From Ardenticatenaceae bacterium (lineage in GTDB: Bacteria > Chloroflexota > Anaerolineae > Promineifilales > Promineifilaceae), in contig JACKCC010000010.1 in NCBI GenBank assembly GCA_020634245.1, forward strand, positions 124,001 through 188,000: a stretch of 64,000 nt of DNA. The letters run 5' to 3'. Under the pieces are notes generated by a model, which did no database searches, was not told the DNA's origin, and worked only from the letters and a program-made list of their open reading frames with translations. Positions 16,585 to 25,750 of the stretch are shown here, piece by piece; within the stretch, counting starts at the first letter, position 1; every line of letters starts with the position of its first letter. The position numbers were made by a program, and so were the translations under genes.

Positions 16585-18477
16585 ATGAACCTCGTCACCC
16601 TGGAAAACGTCAGCAAACAATTTAGCGAGCGGATCCTCCTGGACTCGGTCAACCTGCTCATCAATGAAGGCGACAGAATTGGGCTGATTGGCCGTAATGG
16701 CAGCGGCAAAACGACGCTGCTAGAAATCATCGCCGGGACCGAGCCGCTGGACGCCGGGACGCGCACCGTCTGGGGCGGCGTGCACATCGTCTACGCGCCG
16801 CAAGAGCCGGTCCTGGACGACGACCTGACCGTGCTCGACACCATCTACCACAGCGACGCGCCGCTCATGCGCCTGCTGCGTGATTACGAACAAACCAACC
16901 AACGCTTGCAGCATTTCCCCCACGACGCTGACTTACAGAGCCAACTGGCCCACCTGACAGAAGAAATGGAACGGCAGAAAGGATGGACGGCCGTTACCGC
17001 CGCCAAAACCATCCTCACCCAACTAGGCATCGCCGAATTCGATCAACAAGTGGGCACGCTCAGCGGCGGCCAACGTAAACGCTTAGCCCTGGCCCGTGCC
17101 CTCATCGAACCGGCGGACCTCCTCATCCTCGACGAGCCGACCAATCACATCGACGCCGACACCATCGCCTGGCTGGAGCAGTACCTGCTGACCCGCGCCG
17201 GCGGCCTGCTGATGGTCACCCACGACCGCTACTTCCTGGATCGGGTGGCTAACAAAATCGTCGAATTAGACCGGCGGGAATTGATCAGCTATGGGGGGAG
17301 TTACGGCCGTTACCTGGAAAAATCCGCCCAACGTCAGGAGCAGCACGCCGCTGGCGAAGCCAAACGACAAGGCATCCTGCGCCGCGAACTGGAATGGCTA
17401 CGCCGCGGCGCGCAAGCCCGCAGCACCAAACAAAAAGCGCGCATTCAGCGCATCGAAGAACTGCAAACCATCCAGTACGACCGGGGCGACCAGCGCGTGG
17501 CCATGAGCCTGGCCAGCCGCCGCCTGGGCAAACGGGTGCTGGAAGCGCACAATCTCAGCAAATCGTATGGCGATTTGACCCTGTTCCAAAACTTCGATTT
17601 TGAGCTGGCCCCCGGCGACCGCATCGGCATCATCGGCCCCAACGGCACCGGCAAATCGACGCTGCTCAACATCCTGGCCGGCAAAGTCGCCCCCGACAGC
17701 GGCACGGTGCAGTGGGGCGAGACGGTCCAGTTGGGCTACTACGACCAGCTCAGCGAAGACCTGCCCGACAACCAGCGGGTCATCCAGTTCATCGAAGGCG
17801 AAGCGCCACTGATTCGCACCGCCGACGGCGAACGGCTAACCGCTTCGCAGATGTTGAACTGGTTCCTGTTCAGCGGCAAGGAGCAGCAAACCTACATCGG
17901 CAGCCTCAGCGGCGGCGAGCGGCGGCGGCTCTACCTGCTGCGCACGCTCATCTACCAGCCAAACGTCCTCTTCCTCGACGAGCCGACCAACGACCTGGAC
18001 ATCCAAACGCTGGGCGTGGTCGAGGAATTCCTCGACCATTTCCAGGGCTGCCTGATTGCCGTCAGCCACGACCGCTACTTTTTAGACCGCAACGTGGACT
18101 TTTTGATGAGCTTTGAAGCAGGCATAGTCGGCTCGCGCTTCCCCACGCCTTATGAAACCTATCGCCGCCTGCGCGATGAACTGCAAGAAGAATCCGCGCC
18201 AGCCCCGCCGCCCAAACCGGAAAAGAAACCCGCCCCGCCCCCAGCATCCAAATCGCGCCGCCTGACCTGGAAGGAAAAGCAGGAATTGGCCGGATTAGAG
18301 GGTAAAATTAGTGAATTAGAAGCGCAAAAAGCGCAGTTGGAAGCCGACATCAACAACATCGGCAGCGACTACGAACGGCTGCAATCCCTGGCCGACGAGT
18401 TGGAAACAACCAAATCAACCCTGGAAACGGCCGAACTGCGCTGGCTAGAACTTTCAGAAATTGCAGAAGAGGGATAG
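16585..18477 (+). CDS. ABC-F family ATPase (Uup/EttA-like)
   Basis: The 630-residue soluble protein has two ABC ATPase domains and no membrane segments. Domain 1 has GRNGSGKTT, LSGGQRKR and LDEPTNH; domain 2 has GPNGTGKST, LSGGERRR and LDEPTNDLD. A charged linker (about 245-310) joins them, as in ABC-F proteins that act on the ribosome. A Pro/Lys-rich stretch and a C-terminal coiled coil (about 560-625) match the Uup-type extension. It probably works in translation-related rescue or DNA/ribosome maintenance. The start is directly after the divergent region. Confidence 0.93.
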   Translation: MNLVTLENVSKQFSERILLDSVNLLINEGDRIGLIGRNGSGKTTLLEIIAGTEPLDAGTRTVWGGVHIVYAPQEPVLDDDLTVLDTIYHSDAPLMRLLRDYEQTNQRLQHFPHDADLQSQLAHLTEEMERQKGWTAVTAAKTILTQLGIAEFDQQVGTLSGGQRKRLALARALIEPADLLILDEPTNHIDADTIAWLEQYLLTRAGGLLMVTHDRYFLDRVANKIVELDRRELISYGGSYGRYLEKSAQRQEQHAAGEAKRQGILRRELEWLRRGAQARSTKQKARIQRIEELQTIQYDRGDQRVAMSLASRRLGKRVLEAHNLSKSYGDLTLFQNFDFELAPGDRIGIIGPNGTGKSTLLNILAGKVAPDSGTVQWGETVQLGYYDQLSEDLPDNQRVIQFIEGEAPLIRTADGERLTASQMLNWFLFSGKEQQTYIGSLSGGERRRLYLLRTLIYQPNVLFLDEPTNDLDIQTLGVVEEFLDHFQGCLIAVSHDRYFLDRNVDFLMSFEAGIVGSRFPTPYETYRRLRDELQEESAPAPPPKPEKKPAPPPASKSRRLTWKEKQELAGLEGKISELEAQKAQLEADINNIGSDYERLQSLADELETTKSTLETAELRWLELSEIAEEG

Positions 18478-18509
18478 GACAGCATAGAATTAAGCAAATC
18501 ATACACAAA

Positions 18510-18580
18510 TGTCATGCTGAACGAAGTGAAGCATCCCAACCAAGTTGAACGGGATTCTTCGCCTCCGGCTCAGAATGACA
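18510..18580. repeat. TGTCATGCTGA / TCAGAATGACA hairpin repeat
   Basis: The element starts TGTCATGCTGAACGAAGTGA and ends GGCTCAGAATGACA, with GCATCCC and GGGATTC inside, giving an imperfect inverted repeat of 71 bases. The same general theme (TCATTCTGAGCGAAG) is known to me from intergenic regions of many bacteria. It lies between the ABC-F and M20 genes and codes for nothing evident. Confidence 0.6.
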
Positions 18581-18610
18581 GTAACAAATTGCAGCGCCTC
18601 AAAAAAATTT

Positions 18611-19765
18611 ATGAACCTACAAATTGATCGTGATTATCTTGTTCAAACGATGGTGGATTTGGTGCGCATCAACTCCACCAACCCATCGCTGTCGCCGGAT
18701 GGTGCGGGCGAAGTCGAAATTGGCGCATACGTCGCCGATGCCCTGAACGACCTGGGGCTGGAGGTAACGACCTACGACCTGGGACCAAAACGAGTCAACG
18801 TCGTTGGCCGATTGGCGGGCAAAGGCAACGGCCGTTCCCTACTCCTCAACGCTCACATGGATACTGTCGGCGTGGCTGGGATGACCGACCCGTTCTCAGC
18901 CGAAATACGGGATGGCAAACTGTACGGCCGTGGCTCGCAAGACATGAAAGGCAGTCTGGCCGCCCAAATCGCCGCTGCTAAAGCATTGGTCGATGCCGGT
19001 GTGGAATTGGCGGGCGATTTGTGGGTAACGGCCGTGGCCGACGAAGAATTCCTCAGCATTGGCAGCGATGATTTAGTCAAACATGTGCGGGCCGACGCCG
19101 CCATCGTCACCGAACCGACCGATTTGCACATTTGCCGCGCCCATCGCGGCTTCATTTGGTACGACGTGGAAACCTTTGGCCGCGCCGCCCACGGCAGCCG
19201 CTACGCCGAAGGCATCGACGCCAATATGCGCATGGGCCGCTTCCTGGCCCAACTGGATTACCTGGAACAAGAACTGCGCGCCCGCCCACCCCATCCACTG
19301 GCCGGCCCCCCTTCCCTACACGCTTCGCGTATTCATGGCGGCAATGAAATTAGCATCTACGCTGCCCATTGCAAACTGGAAATCGAACGCCGCACCATCC
19401 CCGGCGAGACGGAAGCTCTGGCCAGAGCCGAACTGCAAGCCATCATCGACCAACTGGCCAGCGATCCAACCTTCAGAGCGACTGTCAAAGCCACATTTTT
19501 GCGCGAACCATTTGAGGTTGCCGAAGATGCAGCCATCGTTCAGGCACTGCATCAGGTGACAGCCGACCGGCTCAATCGCCAGCCACAGCACAGCGGCCAA
19601 ACCTTCTGGACCGATGCGGCTATTTTTGCCCAAGCAGGGATGGAAACCGTCCTCATTGGCCCCATCGGCCAGGGGCTGCACAGCGCTGAGGAGTGGGTAG
19701 ATGTCCAGTCGGTAGTGGATTTGGCAGCGATTTTGGCGGAAACGGCCGTCCACTACTGCCAATAG
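18611..19765 (+). CDS. M20-family metallopeptidase / deacylase (ArgE/DapE-like)
   Basis: The 384-residue protein has the di-zinc M20 ligands in order: LLNAHMDTVG (His and Asp), GRGSQDMKG (bridging Asp), VADEEF (catalytic Glu and ligand), EPTDL and the late GLHSAEEW His. A dimerisation domain lies between about 180 and 290. The family removes acyl groups from amino acids or succinyl groups from diaminopimelate; there is no arg or dap gene nearby to decide. ATG 18611 was chosen as the first residue consistent with the family; the upstream extension lies in the hairpin repeat. Confidence 0.9.
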   Translation: MNLQIDRDYLVQTMVDLVRINSTNPSLSPDGAGEVEIGAYVADALNDLGLEVTTYDLGPKRVNVVGRLAGKGNGRSLLLNAHMDTVGVAGMTDPFSAEIRDGKLYGRGSQDMKGSLAAQIAAAKALVDAGVELAGDLWVTAVADEEFLSIGSDDLVKHVRADAAIVTEPTDLHICRAHRGFIWYDVETFGRAAHGSRYAEGIDANMRMGRFLAQLDYLEQELRARPPHPLAGPPSLHASRIHGGNEISIYAAHCKLEIERRTIPGETEALARAELQAIIDQLASDPTFRATVKATFLREPFEVAEDAAIVQALHQVTADRLNRQPQHSGQTFWTDAAIFAQAGMETVLIGPIGQGLHSAEEWVDVQSVVDLAAILAETAVHYCQ

Positions 19766-19777
19766 CCGAACTCAAAA

Positions 19778-19833
19778 GTAGGGGCGTAACCTTGTGGTCG
19801 CCCTGATGGGCAGGCACAAGGCACTGCCCCTAC
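19778..19833. repeat. GTAGGGGC...GCCCCTAC hairpin element, second copy
   Basis: This 56-base element is bounded by GTAGGGGC and GCCCCTAC, with inner CCTTGTGGTCGCCC and GGGCAGGCACAAGG. It is the same design as 10212-10268. It lies between the convergent M20 and methyltransferase genes. Confidence 0.65.
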
Positions 19834-19866
19834 CAAGAATTACTGAGACAATACGTTTTGGTGAAT

Positions 19867-20625
19867 TTACGGCCGTTGCGCTTGCAGCAGATATTGCCGG
19901 GTTTCAAATTGCAGCGGCTCTCCCCGTTCCAGCCTGTCTTGTAAGGCCAACAAATAGGGCAAATGGGAACCGACGCTAAAACCAGGCACCATCCAGGGAA
20001 TCGCCTTAAGGTAGTAAACGACCGCGCCGATGTCGCTGAATGTCATCGTGCCGGTGTTGCTGGCGGCCCGTTCGATGACGAGATTGGTTTCATTGCGGAG
20101 GTATTGCAGGGCCAGTTCATAGGAGGACGGCCGTTCCACCACCTCCATCCCCATCGCCACTTGCAAATCCCAGCCCCACAACGCATCAACTTGCTGGGTC
20201 AAAAAGATACCGCCTGGCGCTAATATCCGGGCAATATCCCAGCTGCGGAATCCGGTATGGCGGTCAATGATCCGTTCAAAACTGCCCGGTGCAAAAGGCA
20301 GTGGATGATGATTGGCAGCCACGATGCGCACACCCAAAGACCCCAGTCGCTCGGCGGCCAGGGCCACGTTAGGCGGCCAGCCTTCCGTCACCGTCACCGC
20401 TGGCGGCCAGACATCGCGCAGCGCAAGCAGCCGTTCGCCGCCGCCGGTGCCGATGTCGAGGACGTTGGCCGCATCTGGCAGTAGGTTGCGGGCCAGAGCC
20501 ATATAATCCCAGGGCAACGGACTTTCGTGGAAACGGCCGTGCAAATACGAAAAATCCCAGCCCTGAAACGGGACTGCCTCTTCTTCTCGCCAAAAAGCGA
20601 TTAAAGCATCACGAGTGCTGGCCAT
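19867..20625 (-). CDS. Class I SAM-dependent methyltransferase
   Basis: The 252-residue protein has motif I VLDIGTGGGERLL (about 55-67), an acidic motif II region (VTEGWPPN) and the post-motif LAPGGIFLTQQVD. An N-terminal segment of about 45 residues (FWREEEAVPFQGWDFSYL) resembles uncharacterised methyltransferases that contact their substrate there. The substrate is unknown. It overlaps the upstream rhodanese gene by 17 bases on the same strand, so the two form a small operon. Confidence 0.88.
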   Translation of the reverse strand: MASTRDALIAFWREEEAVPFQGWDFSYLHGRFHESPLPWDYMALARNLLPDAANVLDIGTGGGERLLALRDVWPPAVTVTEGWPPNVALAAERLGSLGVRIVAANHHPLPFAPGSFERIIDRHTGFRSWDIARILAPGGIFLTQQVDALWGWDLQVAMGMEVVERPSSYELALQYLRNETNLVIERAASNTGTMTFSDIGAVVYYLKAIPWMVPGFSVGSHLPYLLALQDRLERGEPLQFETRQYLLQAQRP

Positions 20626-20965
20626 TTTTGCTCAGGGGCAAGCCCGCCGCCTGCCAGGCATTCAAACCGCCGGCCACATCCAGCACATCATAGCCGGCTT
20701 TGGCCAGACGGCGGGCGGCAATCGGGCTGCGGTGGCTGCTGCGACAAATAGTCAGAATTTGCCGGTCGCGGGGAAGTTCCCGGTAGCGCCGGCCAAATTC
20801 GGTCAGTGGAATCAGCGCCGCCCCTTCGACCCTTTCGGTCTGCGTCTCTGCCGGCTGGCGCACATCGACCAACAATGGCGGAACGGCCGTTTGCAGCAGT
20901 TCATAGGCTTCCTGGGGGCTAATTTGCCGCACTGGGGACCCAAACAACCAATCAAATAATCCCAT
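20609..20965 (-). CDS. Rhodanese-like domain protein
   Basis: The 118-residue protein is a single rhodanese domain: LLVDVRQPAE (about 32-41), the active-site loop CRSSHRS with its catalytic Cys, and the C-terminal GGLNAWQAAGLPL. It should move sulfane sulfur through a persulfide on that Cys. It is the first gene of a two-gene unit with the methyltransferase. The start is preceded by AAGGAG on the minus strand (AAGGAGTGACTT). Confidence 0.92.
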   Translation of the reverse strand: MGLFDWLFGSPVRQISPQEAYELLQTAVPPLLVDVRQPAETQTERVEGAALIPLTEFGRRYRELPRDRQILTICRSSHRSPIAARRLAKAGYDVLDVAGGLNAWQAAGLPLSKNGQHS

Positions 20966-21137
20966 AAGTCACTCCTTGTCCCTTTGATTGTATAAAGGGC
21001 GCGGATAAAAGGAAAATGAGGAACGGCCGTTTCTAATCCCTTTCATACAAAGAATGGACTATAGTCCGATTCATAAGCATTCATCTTTTCCCGTTTACAC
21101 GGGAAAGCCATTCACAAAACAATTTTCTGGAGATCTC

Positions 21138-21554
21138 ATGTCAATACAAATACCACAATCCCATGTCGATTTGCTCACCGACCCCGTTTGCGTCACTCTG
21201 GTAACCGTCATGCCCGACGGCCAGCCGCAGGCCAGCGTCATCTGGTGCGATTATGATGGCCAGCATGTTCTGGTCAACACCGCTCGCGGCCGGCAAAAAG
21301 AACGCAATCTCACCGAACGGCCGATGGCCACCATCCTGGCCATTGATCCGCAAAACCCGTACCGCTACCTGGAAGTGCGCGGCCGTGTCGCCGAGGCCAC
21401 AGAAAAAGGCGCGGTAGAAAGCATCAACAGCCTGGCCCAACAATACGTGAACCAGCCTACCTATTACGGCGGCGTGGCTCCCGCCGAACAGGCTAACAAA
21501 GAGACGCGCGTCCTGTTCAAAATTGAACCGATTCACGTCAACGCCATCGGCTAG
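21138..21554 (+). CDS. PPOX-class probable F420- or FMN-dependent oxidoreductase
   Basis: The 138-residue protein has the split-barrel fold of pyridoxamine-phosphate-oxidase-like enzymes: TLVTVMPDGQPQASVIWCDY (about 21-40), VNTARGRQKERNL and YLEVRGRVAEA. The family (Rv1155-like) binds F420 or FMN and reduces small molecules. GGAG at 21129-21132 supports ATG 21138 over an earlier in-frame start. It is followed by the SDR at 21598 on the same strand. Confidence 0.87.
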   Translation: MSIQIPQSHVDLLTDPVCVTLVTVMPDGQPQASVIWCDYDGQHVLVNTARGRQKERNLTERPMATILAIDPQNPYRYLEVRGRVAEATEKGAVESINSLAQQYVNQPTYYGGVAPAEQANKETRVLFKIEPIHVNAIG

Positions 21555-21597
21555 AAAGTGTTTGTAGTGGCGACTTTAGTCCCAAAGGATTACCAAA

Positions 21598-22521
21598 ATG
21601 ATTAATAACAAACATTGGGCTGCTGGCAATATTCCTGACCAGAGCGGCCGGATAGCCATTGTTACCGGGGCCAACAGCGGTATTGGCTACGAAACGGCGC
21701 GGGTACTGGCTCACCAGGGGGCAACGACCATCCTGGCCTGCCGTAATGAGCAGAAGGGAAAAGCTGCGGTTGAAAAAATCCAGAGTGAAGGGGCGAAGGG
21801 AACGGCCGTTTTCCTCCCCCTGGATTTAGCCGACCTTGACTCCATCCACGCCTTCGCCAACAGCTTCAAAGCCCAATACCAGCGGCTGGACCTGCTCATC
21901 AACAACGCCGGCATCATGACTCCGCCCTTTGGCCAAACCAAACAAGGCTTCGAAACCCAATTCGGCGTCAACCATTTGGGCCACTTTGCCCTGACCGGCC
22001 TGTTGCTGGACCTTATCCAGCGCACCCCGCAATCCCGCATTGTCACCGTCAGCAGCATCATGCACAAAGGGGGCAAAATCAACTTCGACGACCTGAACAG
22101 CGCCCAAAGTTACAACCGCTCGGCCGCTTATGGGCAAAGCAAACTGGCCAATCTGCTGTTCACCTACGAATTGCAGCGCAAACTGGAAGCGGCGGGCAGC
22201 GATACTATCGCCGTCGCCGCCCATCCCGGCTGGACAGACACCAACTTACAGCAGCATGCCGGGCTGATTGAGTTTTTCAACCGCTTTTTGGCCCAAAAAC
22301 CAGAGATGGGCGCGCTGCCCACCCTGCGTGCCGCCGTTGACGCCAACGTGCAGGGTGCCGATTATTACGGCCCGACCCGGCGTTTTGAAACGGTGGGTTA
22401 TCCAGAGAAAGTGCAGTCGAACGGCCGTTCCCATGACCAGCAAACTGCTGCCAAATTATGGGACATTTCTGAAGAACTGACCGGCGTCCACTACGATTTT
22501 GCCCGGCAGACAGAAGCATGA
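21598..22521 (+). CDS. Short-chain dehydrogenase/reductase (retinol dehydrogenase-like)
   Basis: The 307-residue SDR has TGANSGIG (about 22-29), ACRNEQKG (NADPH-favouring Arg), LINNAGI, the Ser in VTVSSIM and YGQSK as the catalytic Tyr/Lys pair. It belongs to the same subgroup as the SDR at 12302. It reduces or oxidises an unidentified carbonyl or alcohol. It opens the long plus-strand run of acyl-CoA genes but is separated from the next gene by a hairpin spacer. Confidence 0.9.
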   Translation: MINNKHWAAGNIPDQSGRIAIVTGANSGIGYETARVLAHQGATTILACRNEQKGKAAVEKIQSEGAKGTAVFLPLDLADLDSIHAFANSFKAQYQRLDLLINNAGIMTPPFGQTKQGFETQFGVNHLGHFALTGLLLDLIQRTPQSRIVTVSSIMHKGGKINFDDLNSAQSYNRSAAYGQSKLANLLFTYELQRKLEAAGSDTIAVAAHPGWTDTNLQQHAGLIEFFNRFLAQKPEMGALPTLRAAVDANVQGADYYGPTRRFETVGYPEKVQSNGRSHDQQTAAKLWDISEELTGVHYDFARQTEA

Positions 22522-22556
22522 TACGCTCAAGGTAAATATATTCTCTCAAATTTCTG

Positions 22557-22594
22557 ACGCATGACGCATGATTTATAACGTATGCCGTCATGAT
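22557..22594. repeat. Hairpin spacer (ACGCATGA word)
   Basis: The left arm carries the word GACGCAT twice; the right arm ACGTATGCCGTCATGAT pairs imperfectly with it. It lies just before the AAGGAG site of the aldo/keto reductase gene. Confidence 0.5.
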
Positions 22595-22611
22595 ACCTAA
22601 AGGAGCATCTC

Positions 22612-23583
22612 ATGGAGTACACACATCTAGGCCGCACCGGCCTGCAAGTTAGCCGCCTCTGCCTGGGCACGATGAACTTCGGCCCGCAAACCGACGAGGC
22701 CGAAAGCTTTGCCATCATGGATAAAGCATTAGAATTGGGCATCAACTTCTTCGACACAGCCAACGTATATGGCTGGAAACTGGGCGAAGGCGTAACCGAA
22801 AACATCATCGGCCGCTGGTTTGCTCAGGGCGGCGGGCGGCGCGAGAAAGTCGTCCTGGCCACCAAAGTTTTCGGCAAAATGGGCGAGTGGCCCAACGAAT
22901 CCCGACTGTCGGCGCTGCACATCAAGCACGCCTGTGAAGCGAGCCTGCGCCGCCTGCAAACCGACTACATCGATATGTACCAGATGCATCACGTTGATCG
23001 CAGCACCCCCTGGGAAGAGATCTGGCAGGCGATGGAACAGTTAGTGCAGGAAGGCAAGGTGCTGTACGTGGGCAGCAGCAATTTCGCCGGTTGGCACATT
23101 GCCCAGGCTAATGAAATTGCCAAACAGCGCCATTTTATGGGCCTAGTTTCGGAGCAAAGCCTGTACAATCTCAACGCCCGCATGGTTGAGTTGGAAGTGA
23201 TTCTGGCGTGCGAGAAATATGGCCTGGGGCTGATTCCGTGGAGTCCGCTGGCCGGCGGTCTGCTGGGCGGCGTCTTGCAAAAAATCGAGAAAGGCCGCCG
23301 CGCTTCCGATCGTTTACAGGCCGAAATCGACAAGTTCCGGCCGCAGTTGGAGCGGTGGGAAGCGTTTTGTGTCGAGATGAACGAACAACCGGCGGATGTG
23401 GCGCTGGCCTGGCTGTTGGCGAACACGGCCGTTACCGCCCCTATCATCGGCCCGCGCACCATGGACCAACTCACCGGCAGCCTGCGCGCCCTGGAAATCA
23501 AGTTCACCGGCGACCAGTTAGCCAAACTGGATGAAATCTGGCCCGGCCCTGGCGGCGCGGCCCCGGAAGCTTACGCCTGGTAG
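22612..23583 (+). CDS. Aldo/keto reductase
   Basis: The 323-residue TIM-barrel oxidoreductase shows the AKR tetrad: Asp and Tyr in DTANVYGW (about 46-53), Lys in LATKVFG and His in YQMHHVD. The C-terminal region (APIIGPRTMDQL) binds NADPH. The active-site loop and the CEKYGLGLIPWSPLAGG segment place it with AKR11/12-type bacterial reductases. A close paralogue is at 52205-53203. AAGGAG lies before the ATG. The role in the acyl-CoA run is unknown. Confidence 0.93.
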   Translation: MEYTHLGRTGLQVSRLCLGTMNFGPQTDEAESFAIMDKALELGINFFDTANVYGWKLGEGVTENIIGRWFAQGGGRREKVVLATKVFGKMGEWPNESRLSALHIKHACEASLRRLQTDYIDMYQMHHVDRSTPWEEIWQAMEQLVQEGKVLYVGSSNFAGWHIAQANEIAKQRHFMGLVSEQSLYNLNARMVELEVILACEKYGLGLIPWSPLAGGLLGGVLQKIEKGRRASDRLQAEIDKFRPQLERWEAFCVEMNEQPADVALAWLLANTAVTAPIIGPRTMDQLTGSLRALEIKFTGDQLAKLDEIWPGPGGAAPEAYAW

Positions 23584-23838
23584 TTAATATTTTGGTGAAA
23601 CGTGATGCGTGATACGTTTCCAGTCATGCGTCACGTTTCAGGTTTTACGCATCAAACCCTCGATAAATCTCCCCCATACGCCATTTGTTACTTTTGTGTA
23701 ACTTACATGATGTATCCTGTCAACTGAGAAGAAGGCAGTGAGGCATCATTGTTCATAAGTCACAAGTCATGCGTCATCAATGACGGTTGACGCATGACTT
23801 ATGAACCCCCGCACACCCTTACAATTCAAGGTGCTTTT
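23584..23838. repeat. Intergenic with two hairpins built on the GCGTCA word
   Basis: The 255-base gap has no gene. Hairpin one (23597-23639) pairs GAAACGTGATGCGTGA with TCATGCGTCACGTTTC with two mismatches. Hairpin two (23752-23804) pairs TTCATAAGTCA and GTCATGCGTCA with TTGACGCATGACTTATGAA. Between them lies an AT-rich stretch (23660-23740) that could hold a promoter. Confidence 0.6.
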
Positions 23839-24051
23839 ATGTCGGAAACGGCCGTTACCTCATTCATCATCCGTTTTATCCAGGAGCAAGAACTGGAGCA
23901 GATAGAACCCGCTGCCTGGCGCGGTCTGATCCGGCACGTGCAGAGCAGCACCGAAACCCGCTTCAGCCGTATCGAAGAGGCTCTGGCCTTCATGAGCGAG
24001 TATGTGGATATTGGTGGATGTGGCGAAACGGCCGTACGCAATGAAGAGTAA
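23839..24051 (+). CDS. Small hypothetical protein
   Basis: This 70-residue protein is acidic, largely helical and without a signal peptide. The sequence resembles short charged proteins found next to acyl-CoA ligases, but no family was recognised. AAGGTG at 23828-23833 precedes the ATG, which supports it as a real gene, and it carries two in-frame ACGGCCGT octamers (Thr-Ala-Val). It is followed after 77 bases by the first acyl-CoA ligase. Confidence 0.55.
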   Translation: MSETAVTSFIIRFIQEQELEQIEPAAWRGLIRHVQSSTETRFSRIEEALAFMSEYVDIGGCGETAVRNEE

Positions 24052-24128
24052 GAATCCACAGATGACGCTGATTTCGCAGATTTTTCTCTGCGCTCTCTGC
24101 ATCTCTACGGTTTGTTGAGGAGTAAAAA

Positions 24129-25676
24129 ATGTACATCGGCGATTATTTGGGACGGCGCGACATCTATTCACCCAGCAAGCTGGCCATCATCGATGCCGGT
24201 AAATCGCCGGCGCTGCGCCTTACTTACCATCAATGGAACCGGCGCGTCAATCGGCTGGCCAACTGGCTGCGCGCTGTGGCCGGTGTGGAAAAAGGGGATC
24301 GCGTCGCCATTTTGGCCCGCGATGGCATTGAACATCTAGACTGTTTCCACGCTTGCAGCAAATTGGGCGCCATCCATACCGCGCTGAACTGGCGGCTGCA
24401 TTGGCGAGAAACGGCCGCACTTATTGAAGACACCACGCCCAAAGTGCTTTTATTCTCCGATGATTTTAAGGAAGCAGTGGACGCCATCTACGAAGCAACC
24501 CGCAACACAGATCACGCCATTGGCCATTTTGTTCACATTGAAGGCGCAGGCACGGCAGATAGTTTATTGTATCAAGATGTATTGGATGGGTCGGTGGAAA
24601 CGGCCGTTACCTGCCCTACCCTCGACAAAGAAGACATCGCCTGCCTCATCTTCACCGGCGGCACCACCGGCCTGCCCAAAGGGGCGCAAATCAGCCACCG
24701 GATGATCAACTGGAATATCCTCAACACCGTCATCCACGATTTAACCCACGACGATATTTATCTCAACGTTTTCCCGCTGTTCCATACCGGCGGCCTATTC
24801 ACCTATACCGCCGCCCAGGTCGTCTTTGGCAACACCACCGTCATCATTCGCGAATTCAACCCGGAGCAGGTGCTGGATTTGATTGAGCAGGAGCAAGTCA
24901 CCGTGTTTGCCGCCGTTCCCACGATGTACCAGATGTTGACTCAGGCTAAGAATTGGGAAACGGCCGTACTCACCAGCCTCCGTTTCTGCACCAGCGGCGG
25001 CGCCCCCCTGCCCATCCCGCTCGTCCAGCAGTACGCCCGGCAAAAAGGCATCCGCTTCAAGCAAGGCTTCGGCATGACCGAGTTTGGCCCCGGCCTGTTC
25101 GCCCTGCCTGCGGAAGACGCCATCCGCAAAGCGGGCAGCATCGGCCGGCCCAACTTTTTCGTCGATGTGCGCGTCGTCGATGACAAAAACCAGCCCCTCG
25201 GCCCTAACGAAGTCGGCGAGCTGGTCCTCAAAGGCCCCAGCGGCTGCTCTGGTTACTGGAACAATCTCGAAGCCTCGGCTGCCGTTTTGGACGACGATGG
25301 CTGGTTCCACACCGGCGATCTGGTACGCCACGACGAAGATTGGTACTTCTACGTCGTCGATCGCAAAAAAGATATGTTCATCTCCGGCGGCGAGAATGTC
25401 TATCCGGCCGAAATTGAAGCCGCCCTGTACAAGCACGAAGCGGTCCACATGTGCGCCGTCATCGGCCTCCCCGACGCGAAATGGGGTGAAGTGGGCAAGG
25501 CCTGCGTGGTGTTGAAACCGGGTACGGCCGTAACCGAAACCGAACTCATCACCTTTCTACAAGACCGGCTGGCCCGCTTCAAAGTCCCCAAAACCGTCGC
25601 CTTCCTACCCCAACTCCCCCTCTCCGGCGCCGGCAAAATTCTAAAGCGGGAATTGAGAGAGCAATTTGTCAAATAG
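24129..25676 (+). CDS. Acyl-CoA synthetase (AMP-forming), copy 1
   Basis: The 515-residue ANL-superfamily enzyme has the P-loop FTGGTTGLPKGAQ (about 174-186), the A5 motif GFGMTEFGPG, A7 GWFHTGDLV, A8 DRKKDMFISGGENVYPAEIE and the C-terminal catalytic Lys in GAGKILKREL. It activates a carboxylic acid with ATP and CoA. The chain length or ring preference cannot be read. Two further ligases lie at 29753 and 34042, so several related acids, or one acid with redundancy, may be handled. GGAGT precedes the ATG. Confidence 0.95.
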   Translation: MYIGDYLGRRDIYSPSKLAIIDAGKSPALRLTYHQWNRRVNRLANWLRAVAGVEKGDRVAILARDGIEHLDCFHACSKLGAIHTALNWRLHWRETAALIEDTTPKVLLFSDDFKEAVDAIYEATRNTDHAIGHFVHIEGAGTADSLLYQDVLDGSVETAVTCPTLDKEDIACLIFTGGTTGLPKGAQISHRMINWNILNTVIHDLTHDDIYLNVFPLFHTGGLFTYTAAQVVFGNTTVIIREFNPEQVLDLIEQEQVTVFAAVPTMYQMLTQAKNWETAVLTSLRFCTSGGAPLPIPLVQQYARQKGIRFKQGFGMTEFGPGLFALPAEDAIRKAGSIGRPNFFVDVRVVDDKNQPLGPNEVGELVLKGPSGCSGYWNNLEASAAVLDDDGWFHTGDLVRHDEDWYFYVVDRKKDMFISGGENVYPAEIEAALYKHEAVHMCAVIGLPDAKWGEVGKACVVLKPGTAVTETELITFLQDRLARFKVPKTVAFLPQLPLSGAGKILKRELREQFVK

Positions 25677-25740
25677 TCTTGTAGTCCAGTAGTCAAATAG
25701 TCGATTCGTCCGACTACAAGACTACCCGACTACTCGACTA
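25674..25740. repeat. Hairpin spacer (TAGTC word)
   Basis: The left arm repeats TAGTC four times (TAGTCTTGTAGTCCAGTAGT...); the right arm repeats its complement GACTA (GACTACAAGACTACCCGACT...). The left arm supplies part of the upstream stop codon (TAG at 25674-25676). The AAGGA site of the next gene follows at once. Confidence 0.7.
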
Positions 25741-25750
25741 AAGGACCATC

